Below, one piece after another: positions 43,898 through 53,201 of a DNA stretch of 63,722 nucleotides. The notes beneath the pieces are model-generated. The model saw only the letters and a program-made list of their open reading frames with translations, was not told the DNA's origin and ran no database searches. Source of the DNA: Acidimicrobiaceae bacterium. Its GTDB lineage: Bacteria; Actinomycetota; Acidimicrobiia; Acidimicrobiales; Aldehydirespiratoraceae. The stretch is taken from the NCBI GenBank assembly GCA_026706815.1, contig JAPOYA010000042.1, positions 1 to 63,722 of the forward strand, in the 5' to 3' direction. A program made the translations under genes and the position numbers. Numbering within the stretch: the stretch's first letter is position 1; each line of letters starts with the position of its first letter.

Positions 43898-44362
43898 CTA
43901 GGGCTTGGCTGTGTAGATCCCCTCGGTGATGACTCCGTTGCGGACTCTGAGCTCCCATATGCTCGCCTTGGCGCAGCCGCGGTCGCCGGTCACCTCGAGG
44001 CCTGAGCGCAGCAGCCGGTTCAGAACTCCCGGGATGACGTCACCGTGGCTGGAGAGCACAAGGTCGTCGGGTGCTGCGGCTTCTTCGAGGATCAATTCCA
44101 CAAGACGCGCCGATCCTGCTCCTTCGTATAGCTCGGCGCGAATCTGGACGTCCAGAGAGTGAGCCTTTGCGACTGGCTCGACGGTCTGCGTGCAGCGGGT
44201 GGCGGGTGAGGACCAGATGCACCGAACTGCCGAATCAGCGAAGAAGTCGGCGATCCGCAGAGCCTGTTCACGGCCTCGTTCGTCGAGAGGGCGCTCTTTG
44301 TCGTCAAGATGCCAGCGGCTGCGATCCCCTGCCGAGGCGTGGCGAACGAGAAAGATACTCAC
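43898..44362 (-). CDS. sixA: SixA-like histidine phosphatase
   Basis: 154 aa, GTG start at 44362. RHG-type motif at the N-terminus (FLVRHASAGDRS), second Arg in SSPATRCTQT, acidic residue in ELYEGAG and the second catalytic His in VLSSHGDVI. The short length matches SixA-type phosphohistidine phosphatases. The target protein is not identifiable. Convergent to the copper-protein gene. Confidence 0.82.
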   Translation of the reverse strand: MSIFLVRHASAGDRSRWHLDDKERPLDERGREQALRIADFFADSAVRCIWSSPATRCTQTVEPVAKAHSLDVQIRAELYEGAGSARLVELILEEAAAPDDLVLSSHGDVIPGVLNRLLRSGLEVTGDRGCAKASIWELRVRNGVITEGIYTAKP

Positions 44363-44428
44363 TGGGCCAAGAGCTTAGATGGTCCGCAATGCAACCTTGC
44401 TAGCGGCATTTGACGAGGGCGACCGGGG

Positions 44429-45145
44429 TCAGAGGGTCACGTGGGTGACGCAGACGTCGTCGCCTTGGGGCTTGGAAGACGCGGTCGAGGCGTCGGCCGG
44501 GCCGTACAGATGGCCGAGCATTCCCTGCACCATGCCTCGGTCGATGGCGCAGATGACCGGATGCTCCACAACCGCGTCACCGAAGGGGCAGTGCTGGGCG
44601 ACGATTCGGTATTTGTCGTCTTCGGCTCGTTCGGCTCTAGCCGCGAACCCGTGAGCTGACAGGGCATCGGCAACCGCATGCAAAGCGCCCTGATAGCTGC
44701 GATGGGTTTCGCCGGGGTCGATCGCAGCGGCCATCGCCTTGCCGTATTCGATACCGACCTCTTCGGCCATCTCCTCAGCGGCACTGGCCGGCAGCATTGC
44801 CAAGGCTCGCCCCAACAGGGACACCAGCACGTCGTCGTGGCGCACGTTCACCTCGAGGCGCACCTCGGTGTGAACCGGCCTGTAGTGCTTGGAAGGACGC
44901 CCGACTCCGCCGTCTGGTTTGGCGACCTCAACTCCGAGATGCCCTCCGGCGGTGAGTTTGTCCAGATGATGACGCGCGACGTTGGCGTGGAGATCGAACT
45001 CTTCGGCCACTTCGCTCGCGGTCACACCGTCGGGGTTCTGGTGGACGTGCAGATAGATGTCCCGTCGGGTGATGTCGCCGAAGGCGGCGGTTATTGCCGA
45101 TACCGTTGAGGCGAACTCCGTGGGGCTGAGGTGCTGGGTGTCCAC
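44429..45145 (-). CDS. SufR-like winged-helix regulator with Cys-rich C-terminus
   Basis: 238 aa, GTG start at 45145. N-terminal ArsR/DeoR-like winged helix (TRRDIYLHVHQNPDGVTASEVAEEF, HANVARHHLDKLTAGGHL). The C-terminal region has C-x12-C (HCPFGDAVVEHPVICAIDRG) and a third Cys near the end (DDVCVTHV), the spacing expected of Fe-S-sensing SufR-type regulators. It is divergent from the Fe-S carrier gene mrp, with 19 bp between start codons, so it probably controls mrp and itself. The fourth Cys of classical SufR is not evident. Confidence 0.78.
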   Translation of the reverse strand: MDTQHLSPTEFASTVSAITAAFGDITRRDIYLHVHQNPDGVTASEVAEEFDLHANVARHHLDKLTAGGHLGVEVAKPDGGVGRPSKHYRPVHTEVRLEVNVRHDDVLVSLLGRALAMLPASAAEEMAEEVGIEYGKAMAAAIDPGETHRSYQGALHAVADALSAHGFAARAERAEDDKYRIVAQHCPFGDAVVEHPVICAIDRGMVQGMLGHLYGPADASTASSKPQGDDVCVTHVTL

Positions 45146-45150
45146 ACCGC

Positions 45151-45157
45151 TATTCTA
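45151..45157. promoter_or_regulatory. overlapping divergent -10 boxes of the SufR-like gene and mrp
   Basis: Plus strand TATTCT (45151-45156) lies 8 nt before the mrp ATG at 45165. Minus strand TAGAAT (45157-45152) lies 6 nt before the GTG at 45145. The two -10 boxes overlap on opposite strands by five bases, so only one polymerase can bind at a time, and both transcripts would be leaderless or nearly so. Confidence 0.6.
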
Positions 45158-45164
45158 CGCATAT

Positions 45165-46304
45165 ATGACCGTCACCGAAGCCGAAGTGATTGAGGCGCTA
45201 CGTCCGGTCGAGGATCCGGAACTTCACCGCAGCATCGTGGATCTGGGCATGGTTCGCTCGACCGTTGTCGACGGCGGACATGTGGAGGTCGGCATCGATC
45301 TCACGATCGCCGGATGCCCGCTGCGCAACGAGATCCAGAATCGCGTGTCAGGAGCCGTTGCCGCGCTCGATGGGGTCAAGGTCGTGACGATCGACTTCGG
45401 CGTGATGGGGGACGAGCAGCGAGCCAGTATCCGCGAGATGCTGCACGGCGACCCCGCGGCGACAGCGGGGTCCCAACCGGCTCACGGCCACGCGCAGGGG
45501 CGTGCGATTCCGTTCGCCCAGCCCGGCAATCGGACCCGCACCCTGTTGATCGCCTCTGGCAAGGGCGGCGTGGGCAAGTCGTCGGTGACTGCCAATCTGG
45601 GCATCGCCCTGGCGCAGCGTGGTCACAGCGTCGCTGTTGTCGATGCCGACGTCTGGGGTTTCTCGATCCCGCGGATGCTCGGCGTGGCGCATGCACCGAC
45701 GGTGATCGACGACATGATCATTCCGCCGCAGACCCATGGAGTGCGCTGCGTCTCGATGGGCTTCTTTGCCCGCGAGGATCAACCGGTGATCTGGCGTGGT
45801 CCGATGTTGCACAAGGCCCTTGAGCAGTTCCTGACCGACGTCTTCTGGGACGACCCTGATTTTCTGCTCGTCGACCTCCCGCCTGGCACCGGCGACATTT
45901 CGTTGTCGCTGGCTCAGTTCCTGCCTCGTTCGGAGGCTTACGTCGTCACCACGCCCAACCCTGCGGCCCAACGGGTCGCGCAGCGCTCGGCGTTCATGTT
46001 CGAGCAGGTGAAGATCGGAGTGAAGGCTGTGATCGAGAACATGTCGTGGTTCACCGGCGACGACGGCAGACGCTACTGCCTGTTCGGCTCCGGGGGCGGC
46101 GCTGAGCTTGCCGAGCGCCTCGAGGTCGATCTCATCGGCCAGATACCGATGTCGATCGCCCTGCGCGAGGGTTCGGACCAGGGTGAGCCGATCATGGCGG
46201 TCGACCCGCACTGTGAGGCGTCGGCTGTGTTCGCCGGCATGGCTCAGTGGATCGAGGCCCACAAGCCGTCGAAGCGCTCGCATCCCGAACTGATAATCAA
46301 CTGA
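45165..46304 (+). CDS. mrp: Mrp/ApbC-type Fe-S cluster carrier ATPase with MIP18 domain
   Basis: 379 aa. An N-terminal MIP18-like domain (residues 1-85, with ELHRSIVDLGMV and IAGCPLRNEI) is followed by the deviant Walker A GKGGVGKSS, DADVWGFSIPRMLG and DLPPGTGD of ParA/Mrp ATPases. The usual C-terminal C-x2-C is absent: the equivalent stretch reads MSWFTGDDGRRYC, which has one Cys, as in many actinobacterial Mrp proteins. It would bind and transfer Fe-S clusters. The regulator upstream fits that role. Confidence 0.88.
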   Translation: MTVTEAEVIEALRPVEDPELHRSIVDLGMVRSTVVDGGHVEVGIDLTIAGCPLRNEIQNRVSGAVAALDGVKVVTIDFGVMGDEQRASIREMLHGDPAATAGSQPAHGHAQGRAIPFAQPGNRTRTLLIASGKGGVGKSSVTANLGIALAQRGHSVAVVDADVWGFSIPRMLGVAHAPTVIDDMIIPPQTHGVRCVSMGFFAREDQPVIWRGPMLHKALEQFLTDVFWDDPDFLLVDLPPGTGDISLSLAQFLPRSEAYVVTTPNPAAQRVAQRSAFMFEQVKIGVKAVIENMSWFTGDDGRRYCLFGSGGGAELAERLEVDLIGQIPMSIALREGSDQGEPIMAVDPHCEASAVFAGMAQWIEAHKPSKRSHPELIIN

Positions 46305-46422
46305 CGGGATCCGCCCGGCGCAGAAGACGCCCTGCAATAATCCGACCTAGGGCTAGATTTACTGGAGTGCGTCCGAGCTGAGCGAGTTCAGTGCGCCGAG
46401 CCGACTGAGGAGAACAAAGACT

Positions 46423-46650
46423 GTGGATGTCCGCATAGGAGTGAGTGACCACGCCCGCGAGATTGTCGTTCAGCTTCCCGACAAAACCGACCGTTCTGCT
46501 GTCAAGGCTTCTATTGACGAAGCGATCAGCGGTGCGACTGCAACGCTGTGGTTGACCGATGAGAAGGGCAAGGAAGTGGCGGTGGCGGCGTCGAAGATCG
46601 CATTTGTTGAACTGGGCCCCGAAGGGGGCAACCCGATCGGCTTCGGCTGA
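46423..46650 (+). CDS. DUF3107 protein
   Basis: 75 aa, GTG start with an AGGAGA ribosome-binding site. DVRIGVSDHAREIVVQLPDKTD and the closing KIAFVELGPEGGNPIGFG are the DUF3107 pattern, a small family restricted to actinobacteria. Function unknown. It lies between mrp and pdtaS on the same strand. Confidence 0.85.
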   Translation: MDVRIGVSDHAREIVVQLPDKTDRSAVKASIDEAISGATATLWLTDEKGKEVAVAASKIAFVELGPEGGNPIGFG

Positions 46651-46668
46651 GGCAAGGCGGTATTTGCG

Positions 46669-48231
46669 ATGGCCGGCCTCGCGGAGATTGCCAGAGCGAA
46701 GACGACTCTTGACTCCGCGGCCATCTCTCATCTCCAGCGCCTGGTCAGTTCCTGGTCGCTGTTGAGCGACCTGTCATTCAGCGATCTGCTGCTTTACGTC
46801 CCGGGCAATGGCGCGTCGAGCATCAGCGATGAGAGCGAGTTCGTCGTCTTGGGACACACGCGTTCCGTTACCGGAACGACGGTTCACTACGGAGACCCGG
46901 TGGGGCAGACCGTGTCGGCCGTCGATCATCCTCTGTTGGCACGAGCCATGCAGGAACGCAAGCGGTTGCAGGGTCTGATCACCAGAAGTGATTTCCATGG
47001 ACCTGATCACGATGACCAACTGGTGGAGGAAGACGTCAGGCTGCCCGGCGCTGGAGCGCAGATAGCGGTTGAGTACATCCCGGTGCGCGGCAACGGAGAC
47101 GTCGTGGCGGTGCTCACCAGAGAAGCCGAATCGGCATTCGTCCGCCATCGAAGTCCAGTTGAACGTCCCTACCGCGCGGTTGGGGAGCGGTTGGCGCAGA
47201 TGGTTGCCGATGGCGCCTTCCCCTTTGTTGAATCGGAGCGGGTCGGTGAGCTGCGGGAGCCGCGTGTGGGCGACGGCGTGGTTGTTCTGGACCGTGAGGG
47301 GCGGATCGAATACGCCTCGCCCAACGCTGTCTCTGCGATGCATCGCCTGCGCGTGCTCAGCAACCTTGAGGGCAGGCGGTTGCGGGAGCTGGGCATCGAC
47401 GAGTCGGCAATGCGGCGGGCGTTCTCCTCGCGCCACAGCACAGTCGATGAATTCGAAGAGGCCGAGGACGCGTGTGTGGTGGTTCGTTGCCATCCGTTGA
47501 TTGAGAATGGGCGGGTCACGGGTGCCGTCAGTCTGCTGCGCGACATTTCTGAACTCCGCAGCCGTGATCGGCTGTTGATCTCCAAGAACACGACGATCCG
47601 CGAGATTCACCATCGTGTGAAGAACAACTTGCAGACCATCCAGTCGCTGCTGCGCTTGCAGACCAGGCGCCTTTCCTCGCCCGAGGCGATCGCTGCGGTC
47701 GAACAGTCGGCTCGTCGAATCGGGTCGATCGCGGTGGTTCACGAGACCCTCACTGCCGATGCGGGGGACATTGTCGACTTCGACGCGGTCGTCAGCAGGC
47801 TTGTGCGAATGGTGGAGGAGGGTCTCGGTGCGCCGGAGCGGCCCCTGAAGATTGAGGTGAGCGGGAGCATCGGTGCGCTCGGGGGAGATGTTTCGATGCC
47901 TTTGGCGGTGGTTGTTACTGAGTTGTTGCAGAACTCCATCGATCACGGTTCGGGGTCTGATCATCCGGTGGCGGTCAGATTGGGTGGTGACAGCAAGGAG
48001 TTGTCGATCTGTGTCCAAGACTACGGCCCCGGTGTCCCTGATGGGTTCTCGCTCGACCGCGATGCCGGACTGGGCCTGACTATTGTCCGCTCCTTCGTCG
48101 TTTCGGATCTTGGCGGTCGGATCACGTTTGCCCGGCCGGACGCCAACGGAGGTTCCGATGCCGAAGGGCCCGCGGGAACGATCGTCGATGTGCGGGTTCC
48201 TCGCCCCGGCCCGGCGCTGCCGTTGGGATAG
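46669..48231 (+). CDS. pdtaS: PdtaS-type sensor histidine kinase
   Basis: 520 aa with no membrane segment. An N-terminal GAF-like domain (about 15-150) and PAS-like domain (about 195-300) precede a HisKA_2 dimerisation region with the phospho-acceptor in EIHHRVKNNLQTIQSLLRL and a HATPase domain (VVTELLQNSIDHG, DYGPGVP, AGLGLTIV). Its usual partner is the ANTAR regulator PdtaR acting on RNA; no such gene is in the window. Starts 18 bp after DUF3107. Confidence 0.88.
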   Translation: MAGLAEIARAKTTLDSAAISHLQRLVSSWSLLSDLSFSDLLLYVPGNGASSISDESEFVVLGHTRSVTGTTVHYGDPVGQTVSAVDHPLLARAMQERKRLQGLITRSDFHGPDHDDQLVEEDVRLPGAGAQIAVEYIPVRGNGDVVAVLTREAESAFVRHRSPVERPYRAVGERLAQMVADGAFPFVESERVGELREPRVGDGVVVLDREGRIEYASPNAVSAMHRLRVLSNLEGRRLRELGIDESAMRRAFSSRHSTVDEFEEAEDACVVVRCHPLIENGRVTGAVSLLRDISELRSRDRLLISKNTTIREIHHRVKNNLQTIQSLLRLQTRRLSSPEAIAAVEQSARRIGSIAVVHETLTADAGDIVDFDAVVSRLVRMVEEGLGAPERPLKIEVSGSIGALGGDVSMPLAVVVTELLQNSIDHGSGSDHPVAVRLGGDSKELSICVQDYGPGVPDGFSLDRDAGLGLTIVRSFVVSDLGGRITFARPDANGGSDAEGPAGTIVDVRVPRPGPALPLG

Positions 48232-48251
48232 GGCAGGTTGCGTCCGCTCTG

Positions 48252-48305
48252 CCGGTTGAGGGTCTTGGGCCGGCTGAGGGTCTTGGGCTGGTTGAGGATC
48301 TGGGT
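48252..48305. repeat. three 18-bp tandem repeats between convergent genes
   Basis: Units at 48252-48269, 48270-48287 and 48288-48305 share the pattern c(c/t)ggytgaggrtctkgg. The first two differ at one position. They fill the gap between the pdtaS and whiB stops and are not part of either gene. Confidence 0.65.
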
Positions 48306-48316
48306 CGGCTGGGTGG

Positions 48317-48607
48317 TCAGGCGCGCGGTTTGGCGAGTGCCGCCGCGCGCAGGCGCCGCCGGATGATTCGGCGCTCCTCTTCGGACGTGCCGCCCCACAC
48401 GCCAGTGTCCTGGTTGGTGGAGAGTGCGAAATCGAGGCATGCGTCCTTGCACAGGCATGAGCAGCAGACCTCTTTGGCGGATGCGATCTGGTCGACGGCG
48501 GGTCCCGTGGTTCCAACCGGAAAGAACAGAGCTGGGTCTGTGTCGCGGCATGCTGCGTCGACTCTCCAGTCGATTGAGGATGCGAAAGCTTCGGCTGTAA
48601 GGGCCAC
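48317..48607 (-). CDS. WhiB-family Fe-S transcriptional regulator
   Basis: 96 aa. Cluster ligands Cys20, Cys48, Cys51 and Cys57 (C-x27-C-x2-C-x5-C), with two extra Cys at 49 and 53, then the GVWGG turn and a basic C-terminal helix (EEERRIIRRRLRAAALAKPRA). The size is that of the WhiB1/WhmA-like class. It acts with the housekeeping sigma factor. A long, comparatively AT-rich upstream region of about 180 bp separates it from the GDPD gene. Confidence 0.93.
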   Translation of the reverse strand: MALTAEAFASSIDWRVDAACRDTDPALFFPVGTTGPAVDQIASAKEVCCSCLCKDACLDFALSTNQDTGVWGGTSEEERRIIRRRLRAAALAKPRA

Positions 48608-48791
48608 GTTTGTCCTCCTACTGCACTATTTTTTGGCCATCTATCGTCACTGGCTCCTCCAGCGGTCAGGCAATAATAGGAACAGGTTCTACTTCCCCGC
48701 AAGGGTTTTCTTGAAACTTGTTCTCCTTTTCTGAGTCAACAACAGCGAAACCGGTGTACTTGTCGGGTCGATATCCGCGAGACTTTGGGCA

Positions 48792-49481
48792 ATGACCTAC
48801 GTGATCGCACATCGAGGGGCGTCCAAAGCAGCCCAGGAGAACACGTTGCCGGCGTTTCGCCTAGCCCGGACGATGGGCGCCGAATGGGTCGAACTCGATG
48901 CTCGCCGCGCCGACGACGGCGTGGTCGTGGTCCATCACGACGCCCACCTTGCCGATGGACGGATACTTGCTGAGGTCTCCAGCGACGATCTGCCGCCCTA
49001 TATCCCGAATCTTGCTGAGGCGCTCGAAGCTTGCGAGGCGATCAGCGTCAACATTGAGATCAAGAATCTCCCGAACGATCCCGACTACGACGAAGATCAC
49101 CTTGTAGCGGACGCGGTCGCCGGTTTGGTACAGGCATATCTCGGTCCCGAGCGAGCGCTGATCACCTCGTTCAACATCGACGCAGTCGATCGGATCCGCG
49201 CTGTCGACCCTTCGATTCCCTGCGGGTGGTTGTTGTATGAGATGACCGATCCAGCCAGTGCCATCGACCGTGCGGTCGCCCACGAGATGACGACGATCCA
49301 CCCCTGGGACATCCTTGTCGATATCAATTTCGTCAATCGGGCCCATGCTGCCGGGCTGTTGGTGAACGTGTGGACCGTCGATGACCCGGAGCGGATGGTG
49401 GAACTCATAGAGATCGGAGTCGACGGAATCTGCACCAACGTTCCCGATGTGGCGAGAAGCGCCATCGACAAGCGCGGCTGA
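48792..49481 (+). CDS. glycerophosphodiester phosphodiesterase
   Basis: 229 aa. It starts with the catalytic AHRGASKAAQENTLPAF (HRG and EN), then VELDARRADDGVVVVHHD, NIEIKN and the closing VNVWTVDDPERM and GVDGICTNVPD. A complete GDPD TIM barrel, cytoplasmic. Cleaves glycerophosphodiesters to glycerol 3-phosphate and an alcohol such as choline, which may link to the choline-related genes earlier in the window. Confidence 0.9.
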   Translation: MTYVIAHRGASKAAQENTLPAFRLARTMGAEWVELDARRADDGVVVVHHDAHLADGRILAEVSSDDLPPYIPNLAEALEACEAISVNIEIKNLPNDPDYDEDHLVADAVAGLVQAYLGPERALITSFNIDAVDRIRAVDPSIPCGWLLYEMTDPASAIDRAVAHEMTTIHPWDILVDINFVNRAHAAGLLVNVWTVDDPERMVELIEIGVDGICTNVPDVARSAIDKRG

Positions 49482-49482
49482 C

Positions 49483-49564
49483 CCGTGGCCCGAGCGGCCC
49501 GGTGAGCGCAGCGAACATGAGCGGGTGAGTCCGTGGCCCGAGCGGCCCGGTGAGCGCAGCGAAC
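49483..49564. repeat. two copies of a 34-bp direct repeat
   Basis: Copies at 49483-49516 and 49531-49564 are identical and contain tggcccgagcggcccggtga. They lie directly after the GDPD stop, with 48-bp periodicity, and reach the stop of the convergent DAG-kinase family gene. The ggcc-cgagc-ggcc core can form a hairpin, so they may work as paired terminators. Confidence 0.7.
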
Positions 49565-50493
49565 TAGGGTGGTTCGGGCATCAACAATGAGAGGCGCTCC
49601 GGCGTCCAGGTGAATCGCAACCGCTTGCTCGCACCGAGATAGTCGCCGTCGACCTGATACGGCGCCGGGGGGTCGCACTCGATCACCAGGGATCGCATGT
49701 CGGTGCGGATATCGACGTTGCGCCTCTCACTCAGATCTTTGCCCCGCAACGCACCGGCCAAGACGGGACCGAGACTGGAAAGTCGAAGCTCTTCGAGGGT
49801 GACCACCGCAAGCGGATCTTTGAGGGTGAGTCCCCGGACCAGGTCGATTGGACGGTTGCCCAGATACGTATAGGGATTGGTGTTCATCACCACCGTCAAG
49901 AAACCCTCGGAGAGCTCTTCACCGTTCGGCCCGGTGACCCGTACCGAAGCCTTGCGACGATCGACCCCCCGGACCCAGGTATCGAGCGCAGCCCAGACGA
50001 ACAACGGATGACCCGCCCAGCGTTTCCACGGACCGCGCGTCTCGACTTGTTCCACGACCGCGGCGTCGAAGCCGACGCCGCAATGGAACAAGAAGTATCG
50101 ACCCTCGACTGCTCCCAGGCCGATGCGGTGAATCGAACCACGGTCGATGGCGTCGAGCAGGACCAGGGAGGCGTCGGCGGGGTCGTCGGGAAGGCCGAGT
50201 ATGCGGGCGAGCACATTGGTCGAGCCCCCAGGGAGTGTCGCCAAGGCAGTCTCGGTGCCGGCGAGGCCGTTTGCGGCTTCGTTCACAGTTCCGTCGCCTC
50301 CGAGCACGACAACGAGATCGTAGTTGTCGTCGGCCGCGGACCGCGCGAGGCGCGTGGCGTGGCCCGCACGACTGGTTTCGGCCAGGGTCACGTCGTGATC
50401 AGCCGACAGAATCTTGTAGGTGATCACCCGACGGCGTGCCGTTACTGAGGAGGCGACGGAATTGACGATGAAACAGATGCGCAAGAACAACAA
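49564..50493 (-). CDS. diacylglycerol kinase / YegS-like lipid kinase
   Basis: 309 aa. The nucleotide-binding VVVLGGDGTVNEAANGL and LPGGSTNVLARILGLP are the DAGK catalytic-domain motifs, and the C-terminal LVIECDPPAPYQVDGD is typical of the lipid-kinase second domain. TTG start at 50493; an alternative start cannot be excluded. Divergent from etfB. Lipid substrate unknown. Confidence 0.83.
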   Translation of the reverse strand: MLFLRICFIVNSVASSVTARRRVITYKILSADHDVTLAETSRAGHATRLARSAADDNYDLVVVLGGDGTVNEAANGLAGTETALATLPGGSTNVLARILGLPDDPADASLVLLDAIDRGSIHRIGLGAVEGRYFLFHCGVGFDAAVVEQVETRGPWKRWAGHPLFVWAALDTWVRGVDRRKASVRVTGPNGEELSEGFLTVVMNTNPYTYLGNRPIDLVRGLTLKDPLAVVTLEELRLSSLGPVLAGALRGKDLSERRNVDIRTDMRSLVIECDPPAPYQVDGDYLGASKRLRFTWTPERLSLLMPEPP

Positions 50494-50550
50494 AACTATC
50501 CGCTCAACTCAGATAGGCATTCGGCAACCTCGCTGGCAGACTCGTGGGCT

Positions 50551-51330
50551 ATGAAAGTCGTTGTATGCGTTAAACAGATCCCCGACCCGGCCGACCCGGG
50601 TGCGCTTGATCCGGACAGCAAGACGCTCGTCCGTGATCAGAAGCTGATTCTCGACGAATCTGACAGCTATGGAGTCGAGATGGCTTTGCAGCTCGTCGAC
50701 GCCGCTGGTGCGGGTTCGGTTCACCTCGTCTCGATGGCCCCCGACAATCAGGTGACCGGTCTGCGCACTGCGCTGGCAATGGGCGCCGACAGCGCAACGC
50801 TGGTCAGCGACGAAGCGCTCAAGGGCACTGATGCTCTCGGTACGGCCAGGGTTCTCGCTGCTGCTATTGCCCGCAGTGAACCTGACCTGGTGTTGGCGGC
50901 GACCGAGTCGAGCGACGGTTACACGGGCACGGTGCCTGAAATGGTGGCTGAACTGTTGGAGCTCCCCTCGGTGACGTTTGCCAAAGCAGTTGCCGTTGAA
51001 GGAGGCACAGCCAAGGTGCAGCGCCAGACCGAGGCGGGATACGACGACGTCGAATGTCCGCTGCCCGCCGTGGTGTCGGTGACGGCCGGTGTGGTGGAGC
51101 CGCGTTATCCCTCTTTCAAAGGGATCATGTCGGCCAAGTCGAAACCGGTCGACGAACTCGGCATCGGAGCTCTCGGGATTGAAGCGGGATCTGTCGGCTG
51201 GGCCGGTGGCGGTCAGGAGATCGTCAGCGTGGCGGACGCTCCCACTCGTGATGCCGGTGAAGTGATCGAAGATGACGGGGACGCCCACGAGCGCATCGTG
51301 GCCTTCCTCGACGAGCTCAAGGTTCTATGA
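50551..51330 (+). CDS. etfB: electron transfer flavoprotein beta subunit
   Basis: 259 aa. Begins VVVCVKQIPDPADP and contains the signature region LVLAATESSDGYTGTVPEMVAELL and YPSFKGIMSAKSKPV. With EtfA it carries electrons from acyl-CoA or dimethylglycine/sarcosine-type dehydrogenases to the quinone pool. 13 bp before etfA. Confidence 0.93.
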   Translation: MKVVVCVKQIPDPADPGALDPDSKTLVRDQKLILDESDSYGVEMALQLVDAAGAGSVHLVSMAPDNQVTGLRTALAMGADSATLVSDEALKGTDALGTARVLAAAIARSEPDLVLAATESSDGYTGTVPEMVAELLELPSVTFAKAVAVEGGTAKVQRQTEAGYDDVECPLPAVVSVTAGVVEPRYPSFKGIMSAKSKPVDELGIGALGIEAGSVGWAGGGQEIVSVADAPTRDAGEVIEDDGDAHERIVAFLDELKVL

Positions 51331-51343
51331 GGGAGGACACGAT

Positions 51344-52312
51344 ATGGGACTCGAGAAGATCTGGGTGTTCGGTGAAGCCGACGGCGATGCCGTAGCCACA
51401 ATCACTTTGGAAATGCTGGCGAAGGCCCGCGAGATCGCCGACGCCGTAGAGGTGTTCATGGGCGCCGATGGCGAGGACTACGCAACCGAACTGGGTGACC
51501 ACGGCGCTGAGACCGTCTACGGCACCGGTGACCTCGATGGAGCCATGCAGGGTGTTTCGGTCGCCGCCGCGGTTGCCGAGGCGATCCGGAGCGGCGACGT
51601 CGATGCGCCCGACGCATTCATGGTCGGCACGACCCAAGACGGCCGTGACGTTGCCGCCCGGTTGTCCGTCAAGCTCGATTCTCCTGTCATCACCAACATC
51701 GTCGACCTCGTTCTTGATGGCGATGATCTGCTCGGGAGTGAGCCGATCTTCGGTGGAGCAACCGATGTGATGACCAAGAACACCTCAGGCAACCCGGGGA
51801 TCTTCTTGGTCAGGCCGAAATCGTTTGTGGCAGAACCTGTGGGCGGCGCTGAAGCCGATGTCGAGGATCTCGAGGTCGGAGAGCTTGGCGCAGCCGGCTC
51901 TGCTCGTGTCATTGCGACCTTCGCCGAAGAGTCAGACGGTCCCAGACTCGATGAAGCCGACATCGTCGTTTCGGGTGGCCGCGGACTCGGCGACAAGGAG
52001 GCCTATTCGATGATCGAGGATCTGGCCGGAGCCGTGGGCGCCGCTCCTGGCGCTAGTCGCGCGATCGTCGACGCCGGCTGGGTTCCCTACAGCTATCAGG
52101 TCGGCCAGACCGGCAAGGTTGTGAAACCGACGGTCTACATCGCCTGCGGCATCTCCGGAGCGACCCAGCACCTTGTCGGCATGAAGGGGTCGAAGAACAT
52201 CATCGCTATCAACAAGGATTCTGAGGCGCCCATCTTCGCGGTGGCGGACCTCGGCATCGTGGGTGACGTCCACAAAGTTATACCCAAGCTGATTGAGGCG
52301 CTCAGCAGCTGA
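51344..52312 (+). CDS. etfA: electron transfer flavoprotein alpha subunit
   Basis: 322 aa from the ATG at 51344 with a GGGAGGA ribosome-binding site. The FAD-binding C-terminal domain has [58 protein letters not shown] and [19 protein letters not shown], the EtfA signature. Together with etfB forms the heterodimer. A dimethylglycine or choline-derived electron donor is possible, but none is encoded here. Confidence 0.95.
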   Translation: MGLEKIWVFGEADGDAVATITLEMLAKAREIADAVEVFMGADGEDYATELGDHGAETVYGTGDLDGAMQGVSVAAAVAEAIRSGDVDAPDAFMVGTTQDGRDVAARLSVKLDSPVITNIVDLVLDGDDLLGSEPIFGGATDVMTKNTSGNPGIFLVRPKSFVAEPVGGAEADVEDLEVGELGAAGSARVIATFAEESDGPRLDEADIVVSGGRGLGDKEAYSMIEDLAGAVGAAPGASRAIVDAGWVPYSYQVGQTGKVVKPTVYIACGISGATQHLVGMKGSKNIIAINKDSEAPIFAVADLGIVGDVHKVIPKLIEALSS

Positions 52313-52433
52313 TCAGTCACCGAACGACTGCAATCTTGGGACATTGTCGGCTTTTGTCGCTTGTGGCAAAATGCACAGCCTTTTCCACACCTGTTGACTA
52401 GTACCGGTTGAATGGCGGCTGTTGAAGCTGGGT

Positions 52434-53201
52434 CTATACCAGTGGCCAGGGCCAGCGGTGCCGGTTGCTGTCGCCGTGCGGGAAGGCCCCGCTGGTGGCC
52501 AGGGCCTTGGTTCGGGTGAGCATCGCGTCTTGTTCCAGCGGGTCGAGGAGAGCCGAGACCTCCTCGGGTATTCCTCGGTCGATCAACCCCTTGAGGTCTG
52601 CTCGCAAGCGCTCGGGCAGGGGCTCGCCCGCGAAGTCCCACAGCACCGTGCGGAGTTTGAACTGGTGATGAAATGCCAGGCCATGGTCGATTGCCCAGAT
52701 TCGACCGTCGGTGCCCAACAGGCAGTGCCCGGATTTCCGGTCGGTGTTGTTGATCACCAGGTCGAGCGCGCAGATCTGCCGAAAGGACTCGTCGTAGCGG
52801 TCGCTCGCCTCGTGCAGCGTGAAGTAGTGCTCCTCGAATTCATGGGGCACGAAGAGTTGCAGCGCTCCCGTTGCTAAGGGGGCGTCGTCGCGCACAACGG
52901 TGGGAGGGACCAGTTCCCAACCGAGACAATCGGCGACCAGGAAGGCTGCTACTTCTCGTCGATACAACCCGTCTGGGAAGTCCCAGAGGGGACGCTCGCC
53001 CTGAAGCGGTTTGTAGATCGCCTGCGCCCGGAGCCCCTCATGGCGGAGATTGACGAGAAAAGTCGCGTTCGAGGAGTACGGCATCCGCCCGACGAGCTCC
53101 AGATCGCCGTCACTGAGCAGCGTCAGCGCCCGTTCGGTGCCGATCGGCCCGCGGTCAAGAATCGGCGATTCGCTCTCGTCCATCAGTTCTGGCACGGGCA
53201 C
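52434..53201 (-). CDS. SCO1664-family protein
   Basis: 255 aa. PI3/HipA-like kinase fold: [25 protein letters not shown], the catalytic-type [18 protein letters not shown] and [10 protein letters not shown]. It belongs to the actinobacterial SCO1664 family of unknown function. Third gene of the conserved trio phosphomutase-DUF3090-SCO1664, overlapping DUF3090 by 19 bp. Confidence 0.85.
   Translation of the reverse strand: MPVPELMDESESPILDRGPIGTERALTLLSDGDLELVGRMPYSSNATFLVNLRHEGLRAQAIYKPLQGERPLWDFPDGLYRREVAAFLVADCLGWELVPPTVVRDDAPLATGALQLFVPHEFEEHYFTLHEASDRYDESFRQICALDLVINNTDRKSGHCLLGTDGRIWAIDHGLAFHHQFKLRTVLWDFAGEPLPERLRADLKGLIDRGIPEEVSALLDPLEQDAMLTRTKALATSGAFPHGDSNRHRWPWPLV

Noticed and set aside
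46060..46090. Loss of the Mrp C-x2-C motif as a sign of decay
   Set aside because: Many actinobacterial Mrp proteins lack the pair, and the remaining motifs are intact.
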